From contig CM022671.1 of the NCBI GenBank assembly GCA_012295275.1, forward strand, positions 16,000,456-16,064,455: a stretch of DNA of 64,000 nt, in the 5' to 3' direction. This document shows, piece by piece, positions 13,534 through 39,400 of the stretch. How positions within the stretch are numbered: position 1 is the stretch's first letter; each line of letters begins with the position of its first letter. A program made the translations under genes and the position numbers. The DNA comes from Chrysomallon squamiferum. Taxonomy: Eukaryota > Mollusca > Gastropoda > Neomphalida > Peltospiridae. The notes under the pieces were generated by a model. That model was not told the DNA's origin, ran no database searches, and was given only the letters and a program-made list of their open reading frames with translations.

Positions 13534-14567
13534 CTGAAGTAAAATTTATACATTAAATATTACCAGAAACATGTTAGAAACATAGAAGGTTTTAAATAAG
13601 AGGTTTGAAATAAATTATTATTCTAAGTTGGGTTTTGATATGGTCAGGTTTTGTTGCTATGGGCTTCAGACAGTGATGCAGCATTAATAAAAAAAGATAA
13701 CATTACGACTTCTATGAGCAATTTCTGAATTAATATTAATGTTACAAAAATACTTTATTATATACTGCATACATGTACAGTTAATATAAATCTTTTTCTT
13801 TTCTTTTCTTTTTTAACCTGTATTAAAATCTTTAATTTCTCCACCATCCGCCAGTCAACAAATGTAAATATTAATTTAGTTGTATAATCAATAATGTTAT
13901 TAACAAAACAAATACTTAACTTATGAAATAAATAACAATAATAAAAACGTACCAAAAGAAACCCCACAAAAACCAAACCAAATCAACGAACTATATTTGC
14001 TAGCAACTGAGATGATGTCAAAAAAGTAAATAACTTAATTTCATTTAATGATTTTATTTTCAACATTAAAATTTAAGATTTAGGATTATTAATAATCAGA
14101 GAACTGGCATTTATCATAATTAAAAATTATTACCAATATCAACAAATATTAAGTCAAAGAAAACACCAACTGTTACAATAAACTATTAAAAAAGTTAATT
14201 CGGTTCCATCAAATATATCAATAACAACTGTTTCTGTTACAATGACTTCTTTCTCTGTTCGCCGCCATATTGTTTACCTTGGATGTGACCGTAACATTAA
14301 AATATTGTAACATTAACATTTTCATAATAAATATTACTATTATAAGTTTATGGTTTATATTGTTAATAGTATATTGTCTAGAAATGTTTTAAATACCAAT
14401 ATATTTTAACATAAATGAAAACTCGAACTATAGTCACGTGATCGATCTTTTTCAGGAGACGCAATCATTCTGACACGGTGTCAGTATTCAACTTTCCGAC
14501 TGTTTCACACATGTATGGTCAATAATCAAAATAAGAAGTAGTAAGGAGGAACTACAGCTAATTTAAG
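13534..14567. promoter_or_regulatory. Shared divergent promoter region, C2 gene / SEC61A
   Basis: About 1 kb separates the start codons of two genes running apart. CpG dinucleotides are commoner than in flanking introns around 14250-14520. Visible elements: GCCGCCATATTG at 14261-14272, which resembles a YY1 site; CACGTG (E-box) inside 14433-14442; and a perfect 15-nt palindrome CTGACACGGTGTCAG at 14470-14484. On the minus strand, a GTAAAC donor after CCAAG at 14278 would fit a non-coding first exon of the C2 gene, spliced to the acceptor at 13534. Element names are from consensus matching only. Confidence 0.5.
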
Positions 14568-20425
<5,858 letters not shown>

Positions 20426-22165
20426 TTCATCAAAAGTTTATAGTGAAAAAATATCTTACTGTATTGTTGGCAACAGCCCAGGTCTCACCTGAAATAAACT
20501 GAAATTGTATTTGTTTAGAATATTTATTTTCAAACACACACATCAGAATATCAAATATTATTATATAGAAGACTGCAAAGGTATTTGGTGAACCAGTTTT
20601 TCTTTAAAAAGATCTTTCCAGCGAAAAAAATAAAACATCTATGGATAAGCATCTTTGTTATTGTTGAAGAATGCATATAATGATTCATAATAATGTCATA
20701 CAAATCATAGCCATTAGCCATGTTGTCTGTTTAGTTTTTACCTTCATGAAAACAAATTGTTTGTATACTTAACGAACCCATTTCAAAAATTTATCTTTGT
20801 TTTAAATGAACCAAGTTATGTTAGTTTTTAAGTCTCAAATATTTTAATATAATTACAGTATCACTGTATGTTCTTTGTGTTGGGAGGTATGAAAGTGAAG
20901 TTTGTGAGGTTCACAAATTGTCTTAATGTGTATGAAGACAAAATAAAATTTATTTAAATTCAGGCTGTGTTGGTTTTGACATTATTGGATAAAAATGGAA
21001 CACCAGTTCAGTTGCACATGTAGATATAAAAACTTGTTAGAAAATATTGTTATAAGTAATCAGCAGATTGTTAATTTTAATGGTTTTCCCACGATATTGT
21101 CATGTATATATAACAATAGAACTTAAAAACAATTATGGTACCTTAAAAAAAAAGATCTTTAAGAACTGGCTGTTTTATCGTTTTGACAGTAGGTGTGAAA
21201 ACAACATGGTCTGCATGCAAAAAATTTGACTGTTATATACTGAAACTTTTCTTGAACTGATGTGAAACATTTTAATATTAACTTCAGCATTTAAAGAAGC
21301 TGAAATTCTACAAGGTTTATTCAATGTATGAACAATTTAATGATTAGCATTTTCTCAGTAACTGAAGAAATAAATCTTACATTAATGTCATCAAGAAGTC
21401 AAAATACAAATTCAACAATATATTTAGTGTTGTGTTTTGGGTTGGACAAAAAAAAAAAAAAAAAATGTAAAATGCATACAACATTAAATGTTTTATTGTT
21501 TTTTAACCAATTGATGAATTAAAAATAGCAGCATGTGGAGACCACTCTAAAAATTACAATTTAAATTTATATGAGGAGTAGCTATGATAAGGATCAGCTT
21601 AGGTCTCTAAATGAATGTCAACATACATGTATTTTTATGTATATATGGCTCCTAGTAAAGAATATAATTGGATTTTATTTTTTATTTATTTTTATTTCAT
21701 CTATTATAGGAAGTTAAATAAATGAGGCCTTAAATGGGAGGCTGATAATCTTTAAAAAAAAAAAAAAAAAAACCCACCAAAAAACAACAACAAAACGAGA
21801 ACAAGCCATAATGATAACAAGATTATTATTCTGATAAATTAAGAAAGAAACATGAGTTTAGATCTTTCAATCATCAAAGTGCAAGTTCAAAAATACAACA
21901 GTTAATAGAAAACGGCTTTTGAAGTATTTGGTTTATCTTGTGTCATTTTCACATTAACATATGTTCAAATTTGGCCAATGTAAAAAAGGAACAAGGATAA
22001 AAATATGGAAAAAGGAAACCTTTAAATGTATGTTTCTTATGTTATATAACATCAAAATTGTCTTTTAGAAGTCAAGATAACAGATAAAATGAATAAAAAT
22101 CATTACTATTTTATTGTCATACTTTGTCTTTTAAAACTCACGGTTATAGAAAAAGATTAATAATA

Positions 22166-22176
22166 ATAATAATAAT

Positions 22177-22212
<36 letters not shown>

Positions 22213-22319
22213 TTATATTTATTTATATTTATATTTATATTTTTATTTTTATTTTTATTTTTATTTTTATTTTTATTTTTATTTTTATTTTTATTTTTAT
22301 TTTTATTTTTATTTTTATC
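22166..22319. repeat. Compound (AAT)n-(AT)n-(TTTAT)n-(ATTTTT)n satellite
   Basis: AAT trinucleotides pass into AT dinucleotides, then a TTTAT-type tract, and finish with about 15 near-perfect copies of the hexamer ATTTTT. The gradual change in unit length suggests growth by slippage. Confidence 0.95.
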
Positions 22320-24319
22320 TTCTGCATGAAGTAAAACTATGTGGTCATCGTAACTGTTATATAGTAAAGATTGATATTTCTTTTAGATTTCTATAGTTAT
22401 TTTTGTATATATATATTTTTTTGAATTTTTTTTTTTATGCAAAGATTTTATTTAAAAAATATAAAATATAAATATCTATTTCAATAGAAACAATATCCAC
22501 TGAATTAATTCAGTTTCCCAGATCCTTTTGGCCAAATTGTTTTGGGTGATTTGCCTAATTTCATAAATAGTCTAGTTGTGGTATTCAAAATGATTATATT
22601 TGGTTTCTTTCCTATTTCAATGCCAGCTACCAACCAAGTCACTGCACGTCACATACAGAAATTTCTGCCTATAAGACTTTTTCACTGCCATCATACTTTC
22701 TTTTTACAATTTATTTCGAGTGGCAGTCAGTCTATATTTTGAAGTTATAAATATTTAAAAAAATAAATGTCAGTTTGATTCAGCAAATTATGTACATAAA
22801 TACATATATTTCTCTGAGTATCCATATGTGTCTGTCTTTACATCTAACCTTCCATCGATCAATCAGTCTATCCATCTAGGTAAGTAGATAGGTAGAGACC
22901 CAGACATACAGGGAAAGAAATAGATAGGCATGTAGATATATGGAGGGTCAGAGAGACAGACATAGATAATAAGTGATAGACTGACAGACAGAAAGGTATA
23001 TAGGTAAATGATGTATGAAATCGGTATGTAAACCATTAAGTTTGGCTACATAATAATAATAATAATAATTAACCTTTATTTTCACACAGTAGTTATATTA
23101 TCTTATTATTTTATTTAAAAATATATATGTACTAATAAATAATGAAGACCTTTGTAATTTCCAGCTGTAACTTTTAAAGTCAAATTGTGTTTTTAATTTT
23201 GTCATTTTACTGGGGACTTCAAACAGATTTTTATTGCACCTAATCCTTTTTTTTTAAAGCATCTAATCAGACAAAAAACTTATAATTTCTATGTATTTTC
23301 AAGAACATTAATATGCACAGAATTTCTTGAATTACTCAGGTTTTGCATTAAATGAGAAAAGCTGATTTTTTATACACCAATGTTCACTTTGCAGTCAATT
23401 ATTGATACCTTTATTAATTTTTTTTTAAGACAATCTTCAGATGCATTTAAATAATGAAAATGTTAGTGATGCTGATAAGTGGCCTTGAAATGGGAACAGG
23501 TGATTTTTTGTTCTGGAGCACAGCATGTTTAGGAAAGAAAATACAGATACCATATCCACTGTTTGTAATGAAAATAACAACTGAACCTCTATCAAATTTA
23601 TTTGTGTACTGATTTGGAATGCCATACAAAAATTGCCAGTATTGGTTAATTCATCTGGAGATATTTTAATTATTCCACAACTTGAAATGAAAAGTGCAAC
23701 AGACATTTTAATACCAAACTATTTGTTTTTTGGAAGTCAGTCTTTGTTTATATTAATGACAAAATATTGAATAAATGCAAAATTTTTGCTGGGCTATTTG
23801 TTTTCACAAATCATTTCACAGATTCCAAAATAGCTATTGTTTATTGTGTGTGTGAAGCACTAAAACCAAAAATAAACCATGTTGTGGTGATCAGTTATTT
23901 TATTATGAGATGCTGCAATGTTGTAATTATTTCATGAAGTTCTATTACAAGCTCAGTTACATGAGAATCAGACAAGATACAGGGGAATTTACAAATGTGA
24001 CTGATAAAGTTGATGAATAAATTGTATTTAATGTAAGAAAATGGATCATTTAAAAACTATTTTTCACTTCTCATTTACATGTTTTTAGTATTTAATTTCA
24101 ATAAATTGTTTGTGCATGAAATGTCTCGTTATGACAAACACATCCAAATGCTGAATGAACCTTTCTGCATAGAAATAACCTGAACACAGTATGAAATAAA
24201 ATAACCATCCCATTATGAAAATGAATCTCTTTTAAGACAATATTGCTGTCATTTTTCAAATGCAGAGAGAAATAAGACATTAGAATGCAACAAGTAGAAC
24301 AATTATGGAAAAAATATTC

Positions 24320-24325
24320 TTTATT
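24320..24325 (-). terminator. Candidate poly(A) signal of RUVBL1
   Basis: AATAAA on the minus strand, 222 bp past the RUVBL1 stop codon. Chance matches are common in sequence this AT-rich. Confidence 0.35.
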
Positions 24326-24546
24326 ATATGCAAAGTTTGCTGTCCAAAGGTCTTAAAAAAAAAAAAAAAAAAAACTGAAAGAAATGGAAGAGAACAAAAT
24401 GTATTTAGGCCACTTGTTTATACTATCAAAGATACACTTTAAACAATGCTGATGAAATAAGTTTTCTGATTTGATGAATTATGTGTACATCATAATACAA
24501 ATATAATAAACCATGATCATTCTGTACATCAGATCTGTATTCTAAT

Positions 24547-32026
<7,480 letters not shown>

Positions 32027-32279
32027 ATGAGTGATCAAGATCAAGATGAAGATAAATTCTATTCAGGGTACACCCCTGCAATATCAGCACAACCACCGAA
32101 AATTATCAAGCAGGAAGAGAACCAGGTTGAAGTATCGGCTAGTCCAGCCTTTCAGTGCCTTGATGAGGTGATCAAAGACTCTTTGTTTATATCTATGTAT
32201 TTACATCTATATATATATATATATATATCTAAACATCTATATATCTATGTCTGTATGTATATATCTATATATATATATA

Positions 32280-32338
<59 letters not shown>

Positions 32339-32907
32339 ATTTACGTTTTTAAAAATAGCAATTATATATTTTCTCTGAAAATTATCAGTGAGATGCTGGT
32401 CTAATGCAATAAATAAGGAAAATAAAATCATTCTTGAATGTAATAATTTTAAAGCAGAATACAAAATAATATACTAGTATACTTATTGATCTTTAAATGT
32501 TTGAATCACACATGATAACTGAAATACATAAAATAAATCATAAAAATAATATACTAGTATACTTGTTTATCTTGAATGTTTGAATCACATGTTAATTTCC
32601 ACACTTAAAATAAATCATAAAAATAAATATGCTGGTATACTTATTTATCTTGAATGTTTGAAACACACAGGTATGATAATTTCCATACATAAATATAGCT
32701 CTTGTGTTCTGAGTCCTTTGAATGAGTGAATATTAAATTTTCTGCATTTTTCTCATCTTATGTTAATCAATAATATACCTGAGGTCATTCTGTTGATCCT
32801 GTTTCTAAGGACATAAGTCCCCTGTGGTGCCATAAGAGTTAAATGATAATAAAATTATTATGAAATAAATCAGAAAATTTTTTAGAAAACAACTCCAAAA
32901 CAAACTG

Positions 32908-32944
<37 letters not shown>

Positions 32945-33344
32945 AAGAAAAGAAAAAAATGTTTCTCCCAAACATTCTTTAATATTATTATTATTGTTGT
33001 TGTTGTTTTATATATTCTTTTTTATTATTATTATTATCAATATTGAATTCAGTTTCAGATTCTATATATATTAATTCTTTTATTTTCAGTTATTTTCAGC
33101 AGGGAAACTGAGTGGAACAAAGGTCTCATTGTTAAAAGCAAAATACACAGAACTGCATGAAACACTTAAAAGGTTTATGTCATATGAAAATTAAATATAT
33201 TTATTATAATAACATTTATATATTAATAAATCTATTAAATTATTTTGAGAATGTTTCTAATAATGTATGCTGTCAGAATTCTTAAAGATTGATTTAATAT
33301 CTTCTGACTTTTTTAACACATTCTTTAAGTTTTTATCTTCATTT

Positions 33345-33402
<58 letters not shown>

Positions 33403-36400
33403 ACTACTACTAATAATTAAAAATATTAATAAAGATAAGAAATAAAAGAAACTGAAACGTAATTTTCTAAGTTATTAAATATAACAAATATATATTCAGT
33501 GCTGTAATGCTGACATTTGTTCTGTGTCCCTAGCAACTTTTTAGCTTGAAACAGTTTTTCTCTAGCATAACATTAATAATATTGAATTTTCTTTTCATGT
33601 AATAATAACAGCTTAATTAATAAGATGTTTTTGTAAAATCTTTAGTTCTCGCGAAAATGAAGCCAAGCTCATCACTAATGCCAAAAATTTCACAAACACT
33701 CTGGAGAAACAAAGAGCTGAATTAGAGAAGGGAGATAATTTTCCTGAAAGTTACAATACTGAGGTGTCCAAGCTGAGAGAGCAGTATCTGAAACACACGA
33801 ATGAACTGGCTGAGGCTGAGGAGAGGCAATATCAACTAGCCTATAAAATAGAATGGTAACACACTGGTTTTTATTTAGTTAAACTAGCTCTTTATATAAA
33901 AATGTTCATTTTGAAAGTTTAGTCTAATGTTTCTTTAATATAATTAATTTGTTATTATTTTTTTTTGTAAAAGTCTATCATTTCTGATATTTCTAAGTAA
34001 AATGAGATATTTAAGTGTTGTTGTATCCTTATATGATTATTCTTTTTAATGACTTCTTCTTTATAACCATATGAGATATTTTTCTCATTCTAATACTGTT
34101 GACATCATATTTTTTTACCAGTTTAACTGAAGAAAAGAAACTTCTGGAAAAGGAATATGCCCGAATGCCAAATCAGACTGTAAGTGTGAAATAAATTACA
34201 CAAAACATAAAACCATAATTTATAATTGATTTAAAAAGAAACTGGCAAAGTAATATCCATATGATAGGAATTTTACTATTTTATGATAAAATAGCTTTAA
34301 GATTTAAAAAATGGAAAATGAGAATAAAAATTAATTCTTTACAACTGTCATTTCAAATACTAGAATATTTATATATACTTTTTTAAAACATTTTTCTAAA
34401 AAGTTTTGAAATGTTTTGCTTTTTAATAATAGCATTAGAGTAACAATTATTAACTTGGTAAATATTGTTAAAATTTATTAAATTACTGTATGTAATAATT
34501 CTACATTTAGATGTATTGTTTTATTTTGTATTGTTATAGAAAATAGAAAAAGAAATTAAAGACTTGCAGACTTCTTGTGATGAAATGAAAAAAGAAATTG
34601 CACAAAGAATTAATGAAGCCAAAAATCTGCGTGAAGACGTAGAGGTTGCCCAGAGACAGGTTTCTCTCGAAAACAAAGAATACGAACAAATTGCAACAAA
34701 AATAGAAGAGCTTAAGGTTAGTAAATACAAAAGAATATTATTATTTTTTATTTATTTCATAACCTTAAGACACATATGCTCATAATTTTCTAAAAGGTAC
34801 ACACACAACCCATATACATTTTGCACTGAAATACAATTCTTACTACCAATTTAATTAATTTAAAAAATAAATATTTACTGGACACACTTGCATGATGTGC
34901 ATATACCTATATGTGCCATTGTATATAATGTAAAATTATTTTTATTTTCCTATATGTATTATTTTAAACATTAATATTCTTTTTTTTAGTTGATAATGTT
35001 GCTGTTTATCTAGCCAGTTTAGTTTCTAATGAAAACAAGTAAAATATACACATTGCTGAAATTTGTTATTTTAATTTCAGAATGAGTTGGCTCAGCTTAA
35101 CATGGTTCCTGGACAAATAGCCAAAGAAGCTGACAAAATAGCACGAAAGAAAAAGTAAGAGACAATTTTCTGAATATGACAAAATATGGCTAAATTTATT
35201 TATTAAATTATTGACTTTCATTATATGGTAATTATTCAGCTTATTGATCTGTTAGTAAACCCCACCAAAAAAAAAAAAAAAAAAAAAACAATTCAACAGC
35301 AAAAAAAAAAAAAGGCATGTAGACAAAATGACAAGATAAAAAAAAAAAAAAAAGTTAAAAACAATCACCAAATCTAACATAAAATTAATCATGAACTCAA
35401 CTGTAAGTACAAATATGAAAAATGTATGAAAATAAGTGTATTTGTGTCTACACTTGTGTTTTTAATAGTTAATTTTATTTTCAGTGATTTGGAAAATAAA
35501 CTAAAACAGCTGAATTCACATCTTGAAACACTTCAAGAAGATGTTAAAATTCTTGAAGCAAAACACAGTCACCTCGACGAAGAAAAGTTCATGAATGATT
35601 CTGAACTCGACAGACAACGTGCGAAGTTAAACGAAAGTGAAAGAGAATTTGATTCTTTACTGAAGAGATTTGAAATGGAAAAAGATAGAGAAGCATCTTT
35701 AATGGCTGACAGGTAAGACTTACATTACACCAAAGTTATTTCTTTTCACTGTTAATAATGTATTAAGATTCCTTTCACTGCAGTATCCTCAGTTGTAGTT
35801 AAACAGATCTTTTGTTTTCTTGCTTTAGAAAAAGAAAGATGGTGTCAGTAATGTAATTATCAACATGACATGAGTTTTATAGAGAAACATCCCGTAGATC
35901 AACAACCCATATACCAAAATAAGCAAAAACAAAAATAAAATGCATACAAAATAATAAATGTGTTGTGAATATGGATTTCAAATATTTATTTTGGTCATTT
36001 TATTACTTATAATAATAAAACTTGTCATGGATATGTTTTTGGTATTTATTTTTCACTGATCATGAACCACAATTTAAATGGATGCACATTTAAGAGTTTC
36101 AATAATTTATTCCCCTTTGGTAGATTTCTCAATTTTGTTTCCTGAATAACTTGTACATTTTAAATTTTGTTAACAATTTTCACAGGGATGTAGCTCAACC
36201 GTTTCAGTTTTAAATCTTACATGTGATAGGTCACATGATCTCATAATGCTTCTTTTTGAACCATAAGTGTACCATAACTATAGTAAAGTACCAATCTAAA
36301 AAACATAAAATAATTTCTATCATTGACTAATGTTAGCAATATCTTATATTATTTTTGTTTCAGACATCAAATAACTATTTATAATAAAATGTGTACTAGT

Positions 36401-39400
36401 AAACAAATATTCAATTATTTCACAAACTACTATTTTTTTTTTTTTTTCAAATTTCTGTACTTCACTGTCTGAATTATTTTTATAACTGTCATTTATTTCA
36501 CAGGGCTGGAGTGGATTTAAATTTGAGACACATTCACCTGGAGAAGAAAAATCAACATGATGTACTGTCAAGAAAAAGTCGAGAGAAAGACCGAGACATG
36601 CGTAACTTGAAGAAAGCTGAACTTCAGCTCAAAGTGGCTGAAGAATCACTCAACCATACAAAGTCTATATATGATAAAATCAAATCACAGGTATGTTATA
36701 TTTACTTTTAGTCAACTGTACAAAGTCTGTATATGATAAAATCAAATTACAGGTATGTTATATTAACTCAATCATTCAAAGTCTATGTAAAGTAAAATCA
36801 AATCACATACATGTACTCTTGAAAAATAACAAATTTTGAATATTTATTTTAAATTATCATATGGATATACATTTCTTAGGTTTGGTAATAAATAAACAGT
36901 TCATTGTGAAATGAGTCATATGTTGAAATAATAATATACAAGTATTTTTCATAAACTGTATTTACTAGTTGAGAGAATAAATAATTTGTCTGATATTTAA
37001 AATGCTCAGTCTGTAAATACTTTTTGTTTCTGATTTCAGGTTGATGGTTTGCCTAGAGATGATGGTACACTGGCAAAAAAGAAAGGAGATCTGCAAAGAG
37101 AAGTGGAACAAGCAAAAAGATCTTTAGCTCAGCAGGTAGATACAACTTCATATTAGTTTGCCTGAGAAACAAGACAATTTAATTTCAAATTTTATTATTT
37201 TTTTTCACAAGTCTTGAACTTAATATTAAATGTAAAAATGAAAATATTTGATTTTTATTTGTTCTTAGTACAGTATCAAAGTTTCCAATTTGACATTCAG
37301 TGATTAATCTCAAAGGATCTGTGTAGGAACAGACATTTGCTGTCAAGGTCTAGATGTTACAAAAATCACAGTAAAAGTTAGATTAAATAAATTAGTGATA
37401 TTAATATGAACAGTTTTTTTCAAAACTATAAAATTATTGTGTGCAAGAATAAGCAAGTGTGAATAATAGCTAACATGAAAACAAGATGTCTGCAACATGT
37501 TATATTTCTCTTTATTAATAATTTATGACTTTTTATCAAATATTTGATTATTTTCACAGCTTACAGATATCTAACAGCTGTAGAACTTGAATAATTTATG
37601 ACTTTTTGTAAAATTTTGATATATCATTTTAATATAATATTTGATTGTTTTCAATAGATTTCTGACAGAACATGATTTTCTCTTTAATTAATAAAACTTT
37701 ATTACTTTTTATCAATTATCAATGTAATATTTGATTGTTTTCAGACTTTACATTAATTAGACAGCTGTAAAAGAGGTTAAATGTCTCTTTAATTAATACA
37801 AATGTATGACTTTATTTCAATAATCAGTGTAATATTTGATTGTTTTCAGAACTCACTGACAGCTGTAGAACATGTGAAACTGGAGGCTAGTGCTGCTGAT
37901 GAACAGAATCTGCTGTATCAACAAAGTGATCTGCGAATTGAAGTAGTGGAGCTTACTAGACTGGCAGCTATAAAGGTAAAATTATCTGGACATCTCAGTA
38001 ACAAACAGTTCCTTTTTTTTTTTTTCAAAGAATATCACAGTATAAATTTAAAATTTAAAATGATTCTTTCTTCCTAGTTAGGCACCACTTGAAAATTACA
38101 AAAAAGGAAAAAAATTTTAGTTGGGTAAATTTTAAACAAAATTTAAATAGAGGCAATTATCTATTATAATATTAAAATAGTTTTCAAAGATATTGTCCAT
38201 TGCTTTTGTGTTTGAATTAATTATGTTATATTAACTTGTTGTTATAATTTTTACATAGGCAGATGAAAGAGAGCAGAAGGCGAGAGATTTCATGCGAGCA
38301 GAGATGCGTTTTCATCGTGCTGTGGAAGATCTGAAAACAAAACAGCTACAAATAACTGATCATCAGAAGAAATATCATGAGATGCAGATAAAGTAAACAT
38401 AGAGAATTTTAAACAACTTCTTTGCATCAGTAGCAGAAACTACAGACAGTATTCTTAAAATTATTTTAATTAAACCAGTTGCATATATAAAATTGACAAA
38501 TAATATTTTACCATTATTTTAATTAAATCTTTTGTAGAAAGAAATAATTAATATTATTTACAGTTATTTTAATCAGTTTGTATAGATTAATAAAACCTAC
38601 AGATAGTATTTTTAAAATTATTTTTTAGCCTTCTTTTTTTTCGTCTTTTAAACATTTACATACTATGTATTGTTTTAAGTTTTTTTGTAAAAATCGATAG
38701 ATCATAGAAATAAGTCAAATACCATCCACTATATTCAAAGTTTTATATTTATATATATATTATTGTTACATTAAAATTGTTTTAATATTAGAATTATAAT
38801 TGCTTTTTAAATATCATTTGTTACTGTTTTGCCACATTAATACTGTAATAGGTAATACTGAAATATTAATTCTATTAAGAATTGCTTTACAAAATCATGT
38901 CTCATTGTTTTTACTAGATTGAAGGAGTTTGCCAAGCTGTATGATGTGATCAAGAATGAAAGAAACAAATGTGTGAATCTAATTCAGACCAGCACCCAGA
39001 AAGCTGCCGAAATGAAAGAAAAAATAAAAATACTCCAGAATGAAATTGAAATATTGAGAACATCGGTTATGCAGAAAGACAGGTTAATAGCATTTGAAAA
39101 TATCTCAAATTGCACATTATATATTATTATATCAACTAGCTGAAAAAAGGTTAAAAGTTATTTTTTAAATTAAAAAATAATAAGAAAATTGAAATACATA
39201 TTTAACAATTGTGAGTGAAACAAAAAGAAGCTAAAACTCACACACACACACACAGAGATACTTTCTAAAAAATTATTATTGGTAAAATTTTATATTGAAA
39301 CAATTTAACATTTAATAAAAATTGTAGATATCTTTATCTTTTTTCATTACTAAACTCCAAAACTAAAAAACAATTTCAAAAAATCTTTTCATTGATGTTT

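Larger units (their letters stand above)
20426..24546. other. Intergenic region between convergent SEC61A and RUVBL1
   Basis: It contains the SEC61A 3' UTR with two AATAAA signals and the 3' flank of RUVBL1 (a minus-strand AATAAA at 24320-24325). The centre is AT-rich with a large ATTTTT satellite at 22166-22319 and GATA/GACA-like short repeats near 22850-23010. Two overlapping minus-strand ORFs at 23437-23706 have no recognisable domain. No gene called. Confidence 0.55.

Noticed and set aside
23437-23706. Two overlapping minus-strand ORFs of 89 and 60 codons between SEC61A and RUVBL1
   Set aside because: No recognisable domain, no splice-site context, and overlapping frames of similar quality suggest chance; a homology search would settle it.
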